Shown: positions 45,349 to 54,743, numbered from the stretch's first letter. The stretch is DNA of 64,000 nt from Burkholderiales bacterium RIFCSPLOWO2_12_FULL_61_40 (GCA_001770935.1 MESI01000090.1:1-64000), one strand, 5' to 3'. The notes: a model not told the origin generated them from the letters alone. Made by a program: numbers and translations.

Positions 45349-46362
45349 TCAGCGCAGGCCGCGCTTTTTCAATTCTTCAACAGCGTTGTCACTGGGGTAT
45401 TTACCTTCTACGGCTTTACGCCACCAGTAAATGGCTTGTTGCTCATCTTGCAGCACGCCCCAGCCATTTTCATAGCATCTTCCAAGCCAAAACATGCCAT
45501 TTTTGCTTCCGATTTTGTCTGTGTCGTTTTCATCCTCCGCTTCGACCACCTTGCGATACCACGCGACAGCCTGTTCATAGCTTTGGGGAACACCTCTGCC
45601 ACCCATATAACGCATGCCGAGTGATGACATAGCCAACGCGTTACCAGCATCGGCGGCTTTGCGGTACCATTGCCCGGCTTCGACGTGATTCTGCGCCACA
45701 CCACTGCCGCTGTCATAGTGGTCACCGAGTGCCTTCATTGATGGACCGTAGCCCACTGCGGCGGCCTTTCGAAGCCACTGGATTGCTTGCTCGTCGTTTT
45801 TTTGCAGATTGTTTATGCCATAGTGGTAACTTTGGCCCAGCATGTTCATGCTATAGGCATCGCCTGCTTCTGCCGCCTTTCGCAGCCACGTCATAAACAG
45901 TTCTTTGTCTTTTGGGGCTCCATCGCTTCCGTTCCAATAGCGCGCCGCCAGATGTCTCATAGCTTCCGCATTCCCTGCCTCAGCTTCTTTTTGCAAGGCA
46001 TCGAAAGACATATTTCTCCAGCGTTGTCGATTACTTTCTTGCTGCGCTTTTGCTCCGGCATTGAGTTTTGCCGTGCCCAAACTGGCCTCGATCCTCTTGG
46101 CCGATCCCTCACCTATGCGGACTTCCTGTTCGAACACGCGTTCACGCTGGGCATCAACTTTCTTGCGAACCAGCAGTTTCAGCGTGCCTTCGGGCACCTG
46201 CATATCCAGCGGGCATTCTCCCCTGAATTTTCCGTTGACCAGCACCTCGGCCCCTACATCGTCGCCTTCGCAGGTAACGCGCAAGCCAGACCCAGCCGCG
46301 TTCGCGCCGAAGGATACTAAAAGAAGGAGAGATAGGAACGGTGAAAAATATACCGACTTCAT
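45349..46362 (-). CDS. Exported PEGA-domain and Sel1-repeat protein
   Basis: A 337-residue protein with a signal peptide (MKSVYFSPFLSLLLLVSFGANA). Residues about 28-95 look like a PEGA domain (GAEVLVNGKFRGECPLDMQV, PEGTLKLLV). About five Sel1-like repeats follow (A-x-A-M/S-L-G-x-x-Y-x-x-G-x-G-V-x-x-D/N-x-x-x-A-x-x-W-Y-R-K-A pattern) up to about residue 330. Such repeats make protein-binding solenoids. GGAG lies 6 bases before ATG 46362. It is the middle gene of the leftward exported-protein block and may scaffold its neighbours. Confidence 0.78.
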   Translation of the reverse strand: MKSVYFSPFLSLLLLVSFGANAAGSGLRVTCEGDDVGAEVLVNGKFRGECPLDMQVPEGTLKLLVRKKVDAQRERVFEQEVRIGEGSAKRIEASLGTAKLNAGAKAQQESNRQRWRNMSFDALQKEAEAGNAEAMRHLAARYWNGSDGAPKDKELFMTWLRKAAEAGDAYSMNMLGQSYHYGINNLQKNDEQAIQWLRKAAAVGYGPSMKALGDHYDSGSGVAQNHVEAGQWYRKAADAGNALAMSSLGMRYMGGRGVPQSYEQAVAWYRKVVEAEDENDTDKIGSKNGMFWLGRCYENGWGVLQDEQQAIYWWRKAVEGKYPSDNAVEELKKRGLR

Positions 46363-46454
46363 GCGGGCTCCGTGAGTACGGTTTACTGGTCTGTCGTGAG
46401 ATGACTTAGGATATTTCGCTACAAGTACTTGCTTTGAAAGTAGGCTGCGGCGAC

Positions 46455-47663
46455 CTACTTGGTTTTGCGAGTCTTTATTGCCTTCTCCAGCACGGCTTTC
46501 ACCGCATCTGGAACCCCACTAATTGTTCCATTACTGATCAACGAGTTATTCGCGTTGAGCGAGTCCATCAATTCCGCCAAATTTTGGGCTGTATCTTGGG
46601 CAAGTGCGGCATCGTTGTCTTCCCGTGCAACGCGCACCAATAACCATGTTTTATCACGCCAGGGCTGTTTGCTGTCACCAGCGCACAGAACACCCAATTC
46701 CTTGCAGACTTCTATGCCAGACAGATCTGGGTATTCGCTACGATTTTCGCTGCGTACGAATGCGTAATAGCCTTCACGCAGTGGCATCCTGTGCACGGTG
46801 AGATTCTCACAAGTGCGATCGATTTTGGGATTCTTGGTATTTTTGGGATTATTGAGATTGTCGCAGTCCAAAGTGGGGTCGGTCTCCATTTGGTAGCGCA
46901 TTTCCAGGTCATCCCCGTTTGCATCAATCAAAGCGCCGCCCAAGGTGTTCAGCAACTTCAATACCGGCGTATAGGGTGCGGCTGGCAAAGTGCCTACATC
47001 GGCAAGCTGCTTCAACAGTTTGCGGGCAGCGGCATTTTCTTTATTGTCCAATTCAAGCACAGACCAATCCATGTAAAACGGCTTGCCGTCATATGTTTTC
47101 GGGCCATATACGGGAAGATTCAATGCGTTGATCAGTTGCCCGGTTTCGCGAACATCCTCGTTGTAATAAATCACTCTGCCATTTTTAACATTGGAAGGAT
47201 CAAATGTTAGACCGCCGACGCTATCCCTTCGCTCACCAACATTGGCCACAATCGCAATTTCTCCGCGTGTTCCTGCATGCTGCCCGCCATTGCTATCGCC
47301 GCCGCGGCAGGGGGTTGCCCCATTGTTGCTTTTCGCTGTGATGTCAGAGAAATTGGACGACTCGCGAAAATCACAAATAAACGCGGATAACAGGCGGACA
47401 GAAAAGGCATCGCCACGATTGATGATCGTTGAAGCATCCGTTTGCAGATCCAAGCCGCTCATGTACAGCCCAACAGCCTTTTCTGTCAGTCCATTCGCTG
47501 TTATTGTCAGCGCTTTGCCTTTGTTTGTGTAACGCGCAACACGGGTACTCCCTTCGTTGTTGGTATACGGGGATGTGGCACAGCCGGTGAGAAGCGCCCC
47601 GAATGCCAAGACGGCAATTACGGCACAACGACCGAACGTAGTAGATAGGGTCATATTTTTCAT
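46455..47663 (-). CDS. Putative lipoprotein of unknown function
   Basis: About 402 residues with a lipoprotein signal: CAVIAVLAFGALLTGCATSP, lipobox LTGC. The mature protein resembles nothing I can name. It has a regular mixed fold in appearance, an Asn/Asp/Cys-rich stretch DPTLDCDNLNNPKNTKNPKI and a late KTWLLVRVAREDNDAALAQD segment. ATG 47663 is chosen because it puts the charged n-region directly before the hydrophobic part; an upstream ATG at 47708 adds 15 residues. It is the first gene of the three-gene exported block and has clearly lower GC than the flanks. Confidence 0.6.
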   Translation of the reverse strand: MKNMTLSTTFGRCAVIAVLAFGALLTGCATSPYTNNEGSTRVARYTNKGKALTITANGLTEKAVGLYMSGLDLQTDASTIINRGDAFSVRLLSAFICDFRESSNFSDITAKSNNGATPCRGGDSNGGQHAGTRGEIAIVANVGERRDSVGGLTFDPSNVKNGRVIYYNEDVRETGQLINALNLPVYGPKTYDGKPFYMDWSVLELDNKENAAARKLLKQLADVGTLPAAPYTPVLKLLNTLGGALIDANGDDLEMRYQMETDPTLDCDNLNNPKNTKNPKIDRTCENLTVHRMPLREGYYAFVRSENRSEYPDLSGIEVCKELGVLCAGDSKQPWRDKTWLLVRVAREDNDAALAQDTAQNLAELMDSLNANNSLISNGTISGVPDAVKAVLEKAIKTRKTK

Positions 47664-47814
47664 GTTGGTTTCGATAAGCGATGGATGATTAACTTGCTCT
47701 CTATTCATTGAACTCTACGGTTATCAAGCAGGAATGGCGGAATGCGCTTGAGTACTTCATTCGGACACAGAATCGGGCTGCGCAATGTTGCCCTGGCGTT
47801 GGTATAGGAGCAAT

Positions 47815-48039
47815 TTAGGCGATCCGCTCTTTGCTATTGCACGCCCGCAATTGACGATTGTTTGCCACTATGGCGTAGGCGCACACAGTGGAGCCGTTGA
47901 GTGGCCCCTTGCTGGCTACGCCGCTGACTAAGGTAGGACTGGTGGATGCGGTCGTTCCGCCACCGCCGCCGCACCCATAAATGGCCAGCATTCCCGCGCC
48001 TGCGATGGCAAGCGAGAGCCTTTTTAGTGCAATTTTCAT
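47815..48039 (-). CDS. Truncated lipoprotein, possible gene remnant
   Basis: A 74-residue frame with AGGGA 5 bases before ATG 48039 and a lipoprotein signal MKIALKRLSLAIAGAGMLAI followed by YGCGGGGG. The mature part PTLVSGVASKGPLNGSTVCAYAI matches the opening of much longer secreted lipoproteins whose domain would go on for hundreds of residues, but the frame stops after RACNSKERIA. It is probably the 5' remnant of a deleted or frameshifted gene, or possibly a short expressed lipopeptide. It is divergent from the response regulator. Confidence 0.55.
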   Translation of the reverse strand: MKIALKRLSLAIAGAGMLAIYGCGGGGGTTASTSPTLVSGVASKGPLNGSTVCAYAIVANNRQLRACNSKERIA

Positions 48040-48229
48040 AAATTCCCTGCGAATTGTTTTGGAAACAGGTGGTCGGTAAATTGGGGGGATGAGCACCCTG
48101 ACCTGTCTCACAAATGTGATCGAACGGCTGAAATAGCGCCATCCCATGAATATGGGATGCAACGGCATAGCCAGCGCAGGCGCCTGCGGCTATGCTTGCC
48201 CGCAGGTTTAATACAACAAGGCAAAGCAA

Positions 48230-48898
48230 GTGTGGCGTGTACTGGTAGTTGAGGATGACCCGCAGATGCGGGATTTTTTTTCGGACAGCGTGTCGCGCTG
48301 CGCCCAGCTGCAACTGGCCGCGAGCGTCGGCACCGTGACCGAGGCTAAAACCTGGCTGGATGAAGATACGAGTCCGGTCGATGTGCTGCTTACCGATCTG
48401 GGGCTGCCCGACGGCAGCGGGCTCGAAGTCATCCGCCACGCCACGCGGCTGAACCCGGCCTGCGAGCCACTGGTGATCTCGATGTTTGGCGACGAAGACA
48501 ACGTACTGGCCAGTATCGAGGCGGGTGCCTTGGGCTACATCCACAAGGATTCCACGCCCGACGACATTGCCCAGACCATTCTTGACATGCGGGCGGGTGC
48601 CTCCCCCATTTCACCCATGATCGCGCGCCGGGTGCTGGCCAAGTACCAGTCTGACCGGCGACAGCAGGACCGGGCCACGCCCCCCGTGCCGCGTGGTTTG
48701 CTGTCGCCACGCGAGCAAGAGGTTCTGGCCTTGATTTCACGCGGCTTTTCTTACGCGGAAATCGCCCGTTTACAGGCTTTGAGCGTGCATACCGTGCAGA
48801 CGCATATCAAAAACCTCTATGGAAAGTTGTCCGTGCACTCCCGAAGCGAGGCGGTGTTCGAGGCCACACGCATGGGGTTTCTGGTGCGGCACGACTGA
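48230..48898 (+). CDS. NarL/LuxR-family response regulator
   Basis: A 222-residue regulator. The receiver domain starts WRVLVVEDDPQMRDFF and has DVLLTDLGLPDGSGLEV with the phospho-acceptor Asp (about 55) and a late Lys in YIHKDSTPDD. The DNA-binding domain has LSPREQEVLALISRGFSYAEIARLQALSVHTVQTHIKNLYGKLSVHSRSEAVFEA. The start is GTG 48230; no ATG fits the conserved N-terminus. The sensor kinase gene begins one base after its stop, so they form a two-component pair. Confidence 0.92.
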   Translation: MWRVLVVEDDPQMRDFFSDSVSRCAQLQLAASVGTVTEAKTWLDEDTSPVDVLLTDLGLPDGSGLEVIRHATRLNPACEPLVISMFGDEDNVLASIEAGALGYIHKDSTPDDIAQTILDMRAGASPISPMIARRVLAKYQSDRRQQDRATPPVPRGLLSPREQEVLALISRGFSYAEIARLQALSVHTVQTHIKNLYGKLSVHSRSEAVFEATRMGFLVRHD

Positions 48899-48899
48899 C

Positions 48900-50747
48900 A
48901 TGAGCTATTTCGTCGGGCTGGGGCTGTTGTTCGCCTGCCTACTCGTGCAGGCGCAAGGCCTCAGCATGGAGTTACGCGAGGCGCAAGCTGCGGTGACGGT
49001 GCTGGGCCAGACGACAAACCAGACGGTTACCCTGCCCTACCACTGGGACCGCCGCCATGTGGGCGTGCCAGGCGAGGCCACTTTCGAGCTGCCATTCAAG
49101 CTGCGGGAAGTGCCAACCGCCCCCTTCGGCCTGTACCTGCCCCGGCTGGGCAATGCCTATGAAATCTGGCTCAACGGCACGCTGTTGCAGCGCAATGGCG
49201 ACTTGGCGCACTTCAATGGCGCGGATTTCGCCAAGGTGCCACGCTACATCGTGATTTCGCCAGGCCTGCTGCGCACCAGCAATCTGTTTCGCGTGCACAT
49301 TCGCGCCGATGTGGGTCGCCGCGGGGGCTTGGCAGCGTTGACCCTGGGGCCGGTCGAGGCGGTGTATCCACTCTATCTGCATGACTACCGCTGGCGCTAC
49401 ATGGGCACGCTGGTCGTGGTGATCCTGGGGCTGCTGATCGGTGGGGTGGCGCTGGCCTTGTGGGTGACCCAGGTGGATACAAGCGCTCCCAGCCGGTCCC
49501 GGCGCGACCGGCTGTACCTGCTGGCGAGTCTGGCGGAGTTGTGCTGGACGATCAGCATCAGCGACACCCTCATCGAGAACCCACCGATCCCTTGGCCATG
49601 GTGGGGCATCACCGCGATTGTGGCGATGGCGATGTGGGCGTGCTGCATGGCCTTGTTTTGCGTCGAGGTGGCTGGCTGGAGCAGGCTGCGTGCGGTCCGT
49701 TGGCTGCGCCCTTGGTTGGCGTTGTTGCTGGTGACGGGTTGTGTCGGCGGCACGGGTGCGCTGGTGTACGGTTACCCGGTCGCGCTGACGCTGTGGTACA
49801 TGGTCTTTGCGCTGACTTTCCTGTTTTTTGTTCCCTTGTTCCTCTGGAAGGCGGCGCGCGGTGCGTCCTTGCCCCACAAAATGGTGGCTGCTGCGGTGCT
49901 GTTGAATACGCTGGTGGGCTTGCGCGATTTGTATATGTTCCGCATCAGTTCAACGTACGGGGGCAACACCTTTCTGCGTTACAGCTCGGTGTTGTTTGGA
50001 CTGACACTGGGCTACATCGTGATCACGCGGTTCCATGCCGCCAGCGGCCAGGCGCGCGACCTTTTGGCCAATTTGGCGGCACGCGTGCAGCAGAAAGAGC
50101 AGGAGCTTGCGCAGAGCTACCAGCGGGTGGAACAACTCGCCCGCGAACAGGAACGCACGGCCGAACGCACCCGCATCCTGCGCGACATGCATGATGGCGT
50201 AGGTTCGCACATCAGCACGGCCATCCGCCAGCTCGAATCCGGGCGGGCCAGCCAGGGCGAGGTGCTGCACACCCTGCGCGATTCGCTGGACCAGCTCAAG
50301 CTCTCGATCGACGCCATGCATCTGCCACCGGGCGACATCACAGCCTTGCTGGCCAACCTGCGCTACCGGTTGGAGCCGCGCCTCAAGGCCTCCGACATCG
50401 CGTTGCAATGGGATGTGGACCTGCTCCCGCCGCTGACCCGGCTTGATGACAAGGCCATGCGGCACCTGCAGTTCATGGTCTTTGAAGCGCTGTCCAACGT
50501 GCTGCAGCATGCGCATGCCAGCGTACTGCGTATCGAACTGCGCAGCTCCCATGCGGGTGGCGCGCGGCTTCGGGTGATTGACAACGGCACCGGCTTCGAG
50601 CCTGAGCGGGTGCAGCGCAGGGGTTTGAGCTCGCTGCGCGAGCGGGCCGCTGCCATCGAAGCGGGGCTGCTGATCACGAGCGCCCCTGGCAACACCGTGG
50701 TGGAGATCATGCTGGAGTCACCTACAGCACATGGCTCACCAGTTTGA
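48900..50747 (+). CDS. Sensor histidine kinase of the NarL-type pair
   Basis: A 615-residue membrane kinase. After a signal/anchor (SYFVGLGLLFACLLVQAQG) comes a beta-rich extracytoplasmic domain (about 25-160), then about seven membrane helices (about 165-390), an arrangement like 7TMR-DISM receptors. The dimerisation/phosphoacceptor part is ILRDMHDGVGSHISTAIRQLE with His at about 431, of the HisKA_3 type. The ATP-binding domain ends with DNGTGFEPERVQRRGLSSLRERA. ATG 48900 follows the regulator stop after one base. Its 3' end overlaps the convergent Pat gene by 26 bases. The signal is unknown; carbohydrate or glycan is suggested by the family only. Confidence 0.85.
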   Translation: MSYFVGLGLLFACLLVQAQGLSMELREAQAAVTVLGQTTNQTVTLPYHWDRRHVGVPGEATFELPFKLREVPTAPFGLYLPRLGNAYEIWLNGTLLQRNGDLAHFNGADFAKVPRYIVISPGLLRTSNLFRVHIRADVGRRGGLAALTLGPVEAVYPLYLHDYRWRYMGTLVVVILGLLIGGVALALWVTQVDTSAPSRSRRDRLYLLASLAELCWTISISDTLIENPPIPWPWWGITAIVAMAMWACCMALFCVEVAGWSRLRAVRWLRPWLALLLVTGCVGGTGALVYGYPVALTLWYMVFALTFLFFVPLFLWKAARGASLPHKMVAAAVLLNTLVGLRDLYMFRISSTYGGNTFLRYSSVLFGLTLGYIVITRFHAASGQARDLLANLAARVQQKEQELAQSYQRVEQLAREQERTAERTRILRDMHDGVGSHISTAIRQLESGRASQGEVLHTLRDSLDQLKLSIDAMHLPPGDITALLANLRYRLEPRLKASDIALQWDVDLLPPLTRLDDKAMRHLQFMVFEALSNVLQHAHASVLRIELRSSHAGGARLRVIDNGTGFEPERVQRRGLSSLRERAAAIEAGLLITSAPGNTVVEIMLESPTAHGSPV

Positions 50748-53400
50748 AATCCGCGTCTTCCACAAAAGTCTTGACCGTGAAGCCCAGGCTGCGCATCAGC
50801 TTGAGCATGGTGGGGTTGTTGGCCAGCACCAGGCCTTCGATCTCGGTCAGGCCTTTTTCGCGGGCGAAGTCCATGATGGACAGCATCAGGCGTGAGCCCA
50901 GGCCCTTGCCCTTGAAATCGTCCGCCACCACCAGCGAGAACTCGCAGGTGGTGCGGTCGGGGTTGGTGATGTAGCGCGACACACCCACCACACGGTTCAC
51001 CTCGGTGGTCTCGCCATCGGCGCCCGTCTGTGGCTCCCGAATGATCGCCACCAGCGCCATCTCGCGGTCGTAGTCGATCAGGGTGAAGCGCGAGAGCAAG
51101 GTGGCGGGCAGCTCCTGGATGCTGGAGACAAAGCGGAAGTAGCGGCTCTCGGGCGAGAGGTGGCGCACAAACTCCTGCAACATGGTGGCGTCATCGGGGT
51201 GTACCGGCCGCACCGTATATTCCCCGCCCCCGTGCAAGGGCCACACCTGCTCATGCTGCGAGGGATACGGCAGGATCGCCAAGTGGTTGTAATGGCGCAT
51301 GGAAGGCGGCGCACTGTCCACCACAATGCGCGCATCCACCGCCACGGCGCCGGACTCGTCCACGATGATGGGGTTGATGTCCATCTCGCGCAGCTGCGGC
51401 AGCTCACACACCATCTCCGACACCCGCAACAGCACCTGTTCCAGCGCCTCCATATTGACGGGCGCCGCGCCGCGCCACTCGCCCAGGGTTTCGGCCACGC
51501 GGGCGCGCTCGATCAGGCGGCGCGCCAGAAACTGGTTGAGCGGGGGCAGCTCCATGGCCCGGTCGTTGATCAGCTCGATCATGGTGCCGCCGGCGCCAAA
51601 GGCAATCACCGGGCCGAAGGGATCGTCGGTCACCAGGCCAATGTAGATTTCGCGCCCGCGCTTTTGGGAGGACATGTTCTGGATGGTCACGCCGTTGATG
51701 CGCGCCGTGGGCTGCAAGCGGGCCACCGCCTGCACCATCTCCACATACGCATCCCGCACGCCCACGGCATTGAGCACGTTGAGCACCACGCCCTGCACGT
51801 CCGACTTGTGGCTGATGTCGGGCGAGTCGATCTTCAGCGCCACGGGATAACCCAGCTGGGTGGCGATCATGATGGCTTCGGTCACACTGCGCGCCAATAT
51901 GGTCCTGGTCACCGGAATATGGAAGGCCGCCAGCAGCGCCTTGGACTCCATCTCGGTCAGCACCTTGCGCCGCTCGGCCAGCACGCTTTCCACCAGCATG
52001 CGGGCGCCCTCCACATCGGGCTGGGCCAACTCCGACAGCGGCGGCGGTGTTTGCTGCAGCAACTGCTGGTTTTGGTAGAACTTGGAAATATTGCCAAAGG
52101 CCCCGACGGCCGCCTCGGGCGTGCGGAAGGTGGAAATCGCCGCCTCGTTCAGAATTCTCCGGGCCTCGCCCACGCTGGAGTCTCCCATCCAGCAGGTCAG
52201 CAGCGGTTTGCCCATGCGCTGGTTGCTCTCCACCAGTGCACGGGCAATGGCGGCACCGTCGGTGCCCACTTTGGGGGAGTAGATGGCCAGCACACCGTCA
52301 ATCTGGGGCGCTTTGCCGACGGCTTCCACCGCCGCCTGGAAATGCGCGGGGGCGGCGTCTTCTGACACGTCGATCAGGTCGCACAAGGACGCCAGGGGCG
52401 ACAGCTGCGGTTTCAGCGCTTGCGCCTGTTCACCGGTGAGGCAGCCCAACTCCAAATGGATCTCACTGATCCAGTCGGCCGCCAGCACGCCGGGGCCGCC
52501 GCCGTTGGTGACAATCGCCAGCCTTCGCCCCACCGGACGGTAGCGCGCAGCCAGTCCTTTGGCAGCCGAGAACAGTTGCACAAAAGAGCGCACCCGCACC
52601 GCACCGGCACGGCGCAAGGCGGCATCAAACACATCGTCACTGCCCACAATGGCGCCCGAATGGGTGAGCGCGGCCTGGTTGCCCGCCTGTTGGCGTCCGG
52701 CCTTGAGCACGATCACGGGTTTGGCGTTGGCGGCGGCGCGCAACGCGCTCATGAAGCGGCGCGCGTTGCGGATACCTTCCAGATACACCACGATGCTGTG
52801 GGTTTGGGCGTCGGCCGCCAGAAAGTCCAGCACCTGGGCCATGTCCACCGCGGTATTGGGTCCCAGCGACACCACGGTGGAAAAGCCCACCGCGTTTTTC
52901 TTCGCCCAGTCCAGGATCGACGCGGTCAGCGCGCCCGACTGCGACACCAGGGCCAGCGGGCCGTTGGCGCACAAGTCACCCGCTATGCTGGCATTGAGCT
53001 GCAGTTGCGGGCGCTGAAAGCCCAGGCAGTTGGGCCCCAGCAGGTGCACGCCGTCGCGCCGGGCAATTTTGTGCAGCTCGGCCGCTTGGGGTGCGTCCAC
53101 CCCGCTGGAAATCACCAGTGCCGCGCGGCACTTGATGCGCCCGGCAATCTCCAGGGCCGAAGCCACCTCGGCCGCTGGCACCGCAATGATGGCCAGATCG
53201 GCCTGGGTATGGGCCAGGTCCGCCAGGGTGCCGCTGAAATGGATGTCCATAAAAATCAGCGTGCCGACAAAGCGCTGTGCCCGCAGGGCGCTGTGCAAGG
53301 CCTGTGCTTGCGCGGTCTGCGAAGCGGGGTCGTCCGCCTGGCCTGCAAAAACCGCGATGGAGTTGGGCGAAAAAAGAGGGGAAAGAAAATGCTTGTCCAT
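50722..53400 (-). CDS. Acyl-CoA ligase (NDP-forming) / GNAT acetyltransferase fusion (Pat-like)
   Basis: An 892-residue fusion. The N-terminal CoA-binding domain (about 5-130), succinyl-CoA-synthetase-like domains (about 150-460, with GGGPGVLAADW) and an ATP-grasp part (about 490-700, ALKIDSPDISHKSDVQGVVLNV) are followed by a GNAT domain (about 730-892, VRPVHPDDATMLQEFVRHLSPESRYFRF, VVADDFKGKGLGSRLMLSIM). Members such as Pat/YfiQ acetylate protein lysines, including acetyl-CoA synthetase. The ligase His is expected in the central domain but was not pinned down. It is divergent from dinB with 101 bases between. Confidence 0.88.
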   Translation of the reverse strand: MDKHFLSPLFSPNSIAVFAGQADDPASQTAQAQALHSALRAQRFVGTLIFMDIHFSGTLADLAHTQADLAIIAVPAAEVASALEIAGRIKCRAALVISSGVDAPQAAELHKIARRDGVHLLGPNCLGFQRPQLQLNASIAGDLCANGPLALVSQSGALTASILDWAKKNAVGFSTVVSLGPNTAVDMAQVLDFLAADAQTHSIVVYLEGIRNARRFMSALRAAANAKPVIVLKAGRQQAGNQAALTHSGAIVGSDDVFDAALRRAGAVRVRSFVQLFSAAKGLAARYRPVGRRLAIVTNGGGPGVLAADWISEIHLELGCLTGEQAQALKPQLSPLASLCDLIDVSEDAAPAHFQAAVEAVGKAPQIDGVLAIYSPKVGTDGAAIARALVESNQRMGKPLLTCWMGDSSVGEARRILNEAAISTFRTPEAAVGAFGNISKFYQNQQLLQQTPPPLSELAQPDVEGARMLVESVLAERRKVLTEMESKALLAAFHIPVTRTILARSVTEAIMIATQLGYPVALKIDSPDISHKSDVQGVVLNVLNAVGVRDAYVEMVQAVARLQPTARINGVTIQNMSSQKRGREIYIGLVTDDPFGPVIAFGAGGTMIELINDRAMELPPLNQFLARRLIERARVAETLGEWRGAAPVNMEALEQVLLRVSEMVCELPQLREMDINPIIVDESGAVAVDARIVVDSAPPSMRHYNHLAILPYPSQHEQVWPLHGGGEYTVRPVHPDDATMLQEFVRHLSPESRYFRFVSSIQELPATLLSRFTLIDYDREMALVAIIREPQTGADGETTEVNRVVGVSRYITNPDRTTCEFSLVVADDFKGKGLGSRLMLSIMDFAREKGLTEIEGLVLANNPTMLKLMRSLGFTVKTFVEDADFKLVSHVL

Positions 53401-53501
53401 ACGGGTTCCAGCGGAGAAATGCGATTATTGCGATGCAACATACGCATTTTGCGCTACCTGGCCTCGACTTGCCTCAATAATTCTTACGATATTCTTACCC
53501 C

Positions 53502-54743
53502 ATGAAGCCCCCAATCCGCCGCATCGCCCACCTCGACATGGACGCCTTTTATGCGTCCGTCGAGTTGCTGCGCTACCCGCAGCTCAAGGGGCTGCCGGTG
53601 GTGATTGGCGGCGGGCGCCGGGCGCAGGACGAGGCCTTGCGTGAACAACTGGGCGGGCGGGCCCTGCACGAGATCGGCATCAGTGAATTCCCCGTGCTCA
53701 AGGACTACACCGGCCGGGGCGTCATCACCACCGCCACCTACGCGGCGCGCCAGTTTGGCGTGGGCTCTGCGCTGGGGCTGATGAAGGCCGCCAAGCTGTG
53801 CCCGCAGGCGATTTTGCTGCCGGTGGACTTCGCCGAATACCGCCACTACTCGCGCGCGTTCAAAGCCATCATCACCGACATTGCCCCGCTGATGGAGGAC
53901 CGGGGGGTGGACGAGGTCTACATCGACTTCACCGAGGTCCCCGGCGGCCAGCGCGAAGGCGGGCGGGTGCTGGCGCGCCTGATCCAGAAAGCGATTTTTG
54001 ACCAGACAGGCCTGACCTGCTCGGTGGGCGTGGCGCCCAACAAGCTGCTGGCAAAAATGGCCAGCGAATTCAACAAGCCCAACGGCATCTCCATCGTGCA
54101 GGAGGAAGAGCTGGAGGGAAAAATCTGGCCACTGGCCTGCCGCAAAATCAACGGCATTGGCCCCAAGGCCGATGAAAAGCTGCAAACCCACGGCATCCAG
54201 ACCATAGGCCAACTGGCCCAGCGCCCGCTGGACTGGCTGGTGCGCACCTTTGGCAACAAAACCGGCGCCTGGCTGTTTGAGGCCTCCCACGGCCGGGATG
54301 CGCGTCCGGTGGTCACGGAGAGTGAACCGGTGAGCATGAGCCGGGAAACCACCTTTGACCGCGACCTGCACGCGGTGCGCGACAAAGCCGAGCTGGGCCA
54401 GATTTTTACCACCCTGTGTGAGCAGGTGGCGGCCGACCTGCAGCGCAAGGGGTATGTGGGCAAGACCATTGGCATCAAGCTGCGTTTTGACGATTTCAAG
54501 AGCGTGACCCGCGACCTGACCCTGGCGCACCACACCTCAGACGCCAAAACCATCCGCCAGGCGGCAGGCCAATGCCTCAAGCGCGCCCCCTTGACCCGGC
54601 GCCTGCGCCTGCTGGGGGTGCGCGTGGGGGCGCTGGTGCGTGCCGAACACGCTGATGTTTATAAGCAAAATAAGGCTACAGCCCCCGTGGAATATGCGCA
54701 AGCAGCTACCAAATCAATAGCAAAAACCGGACAGCTTTTTTAA
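53502..54743 (+). CDS. dinB: DNA polymerase IV, with repeat-encoded C-terminus
   Basis: Y-family lesion-bypass polymerase. The 413-residue protein has HLDMDAFYASVELLRYPQLKG at the N-terminus with the first metal Asp, VDEVYIDFTEV with the catalytic acidic pair, VGVAPNKLLAKMASEFNKPNG, and little-finger residues GKTIGIKLRFDDFKSVTRDLT. The last ~25 residues (KATAPVEYAQAATKSIAKT, then GQLF) come from the dispersed repeat. The terminal GQLF could still act as a sliding-clamp-binding motif (QxxLF-like), which family members carry at this position. No LexA-type box was recognised upstream. Confidence 0.92.
   Translation: MKPPIRRIAHLDMDAFYASVELLRYPQLKGLPVVIGGGRRAQDEALREQLGGRALHEIGISEFPVLKDYTGRGVITTATYAARQFGVGSALGLMKAAKLCPQAILLPVDFAEYRHYSRAFKAIITDIAPLMEDRGVDEVYIDFTEVPGGQREGGRVLARLIQKAIFDQTGLTCSVGVAPNKLLAKMASEFNKPNGISIVQEEELEGKIWPLACRKINGIGPKADEKLQTHGIQTIGQLAQRPLDWLVRTFGNKTGAWLFEASHGRDARPVVTESEPVSMSRETTFDRDLHAVRDKAELGQIFTTLCEQVAADLQRKGYVGKTIGIKLRFDDFKSVTRDLTLAHHTSDAKTIRQAAGQCLKRAPLTRRLRLLGVRVGALVRAEHADVYKQNKATAPVEYAQAATKSIAKTGQLF
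54667..54725 (+). repeat. Dispersed ~60 bp repeat, copy at the 3' end of dinB
   Basis: AAAATAAGGCTACAGCCCCC, then GTGGAATATGCGCAAGCAGC and TACCAAATCAATAGCAAAA. This is the clearest copy and the reference for the others. It is read in frame as KATAPVEYAQAATKSIAKT just before the final residues GQLF of DinB. Confidence 0.85.
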
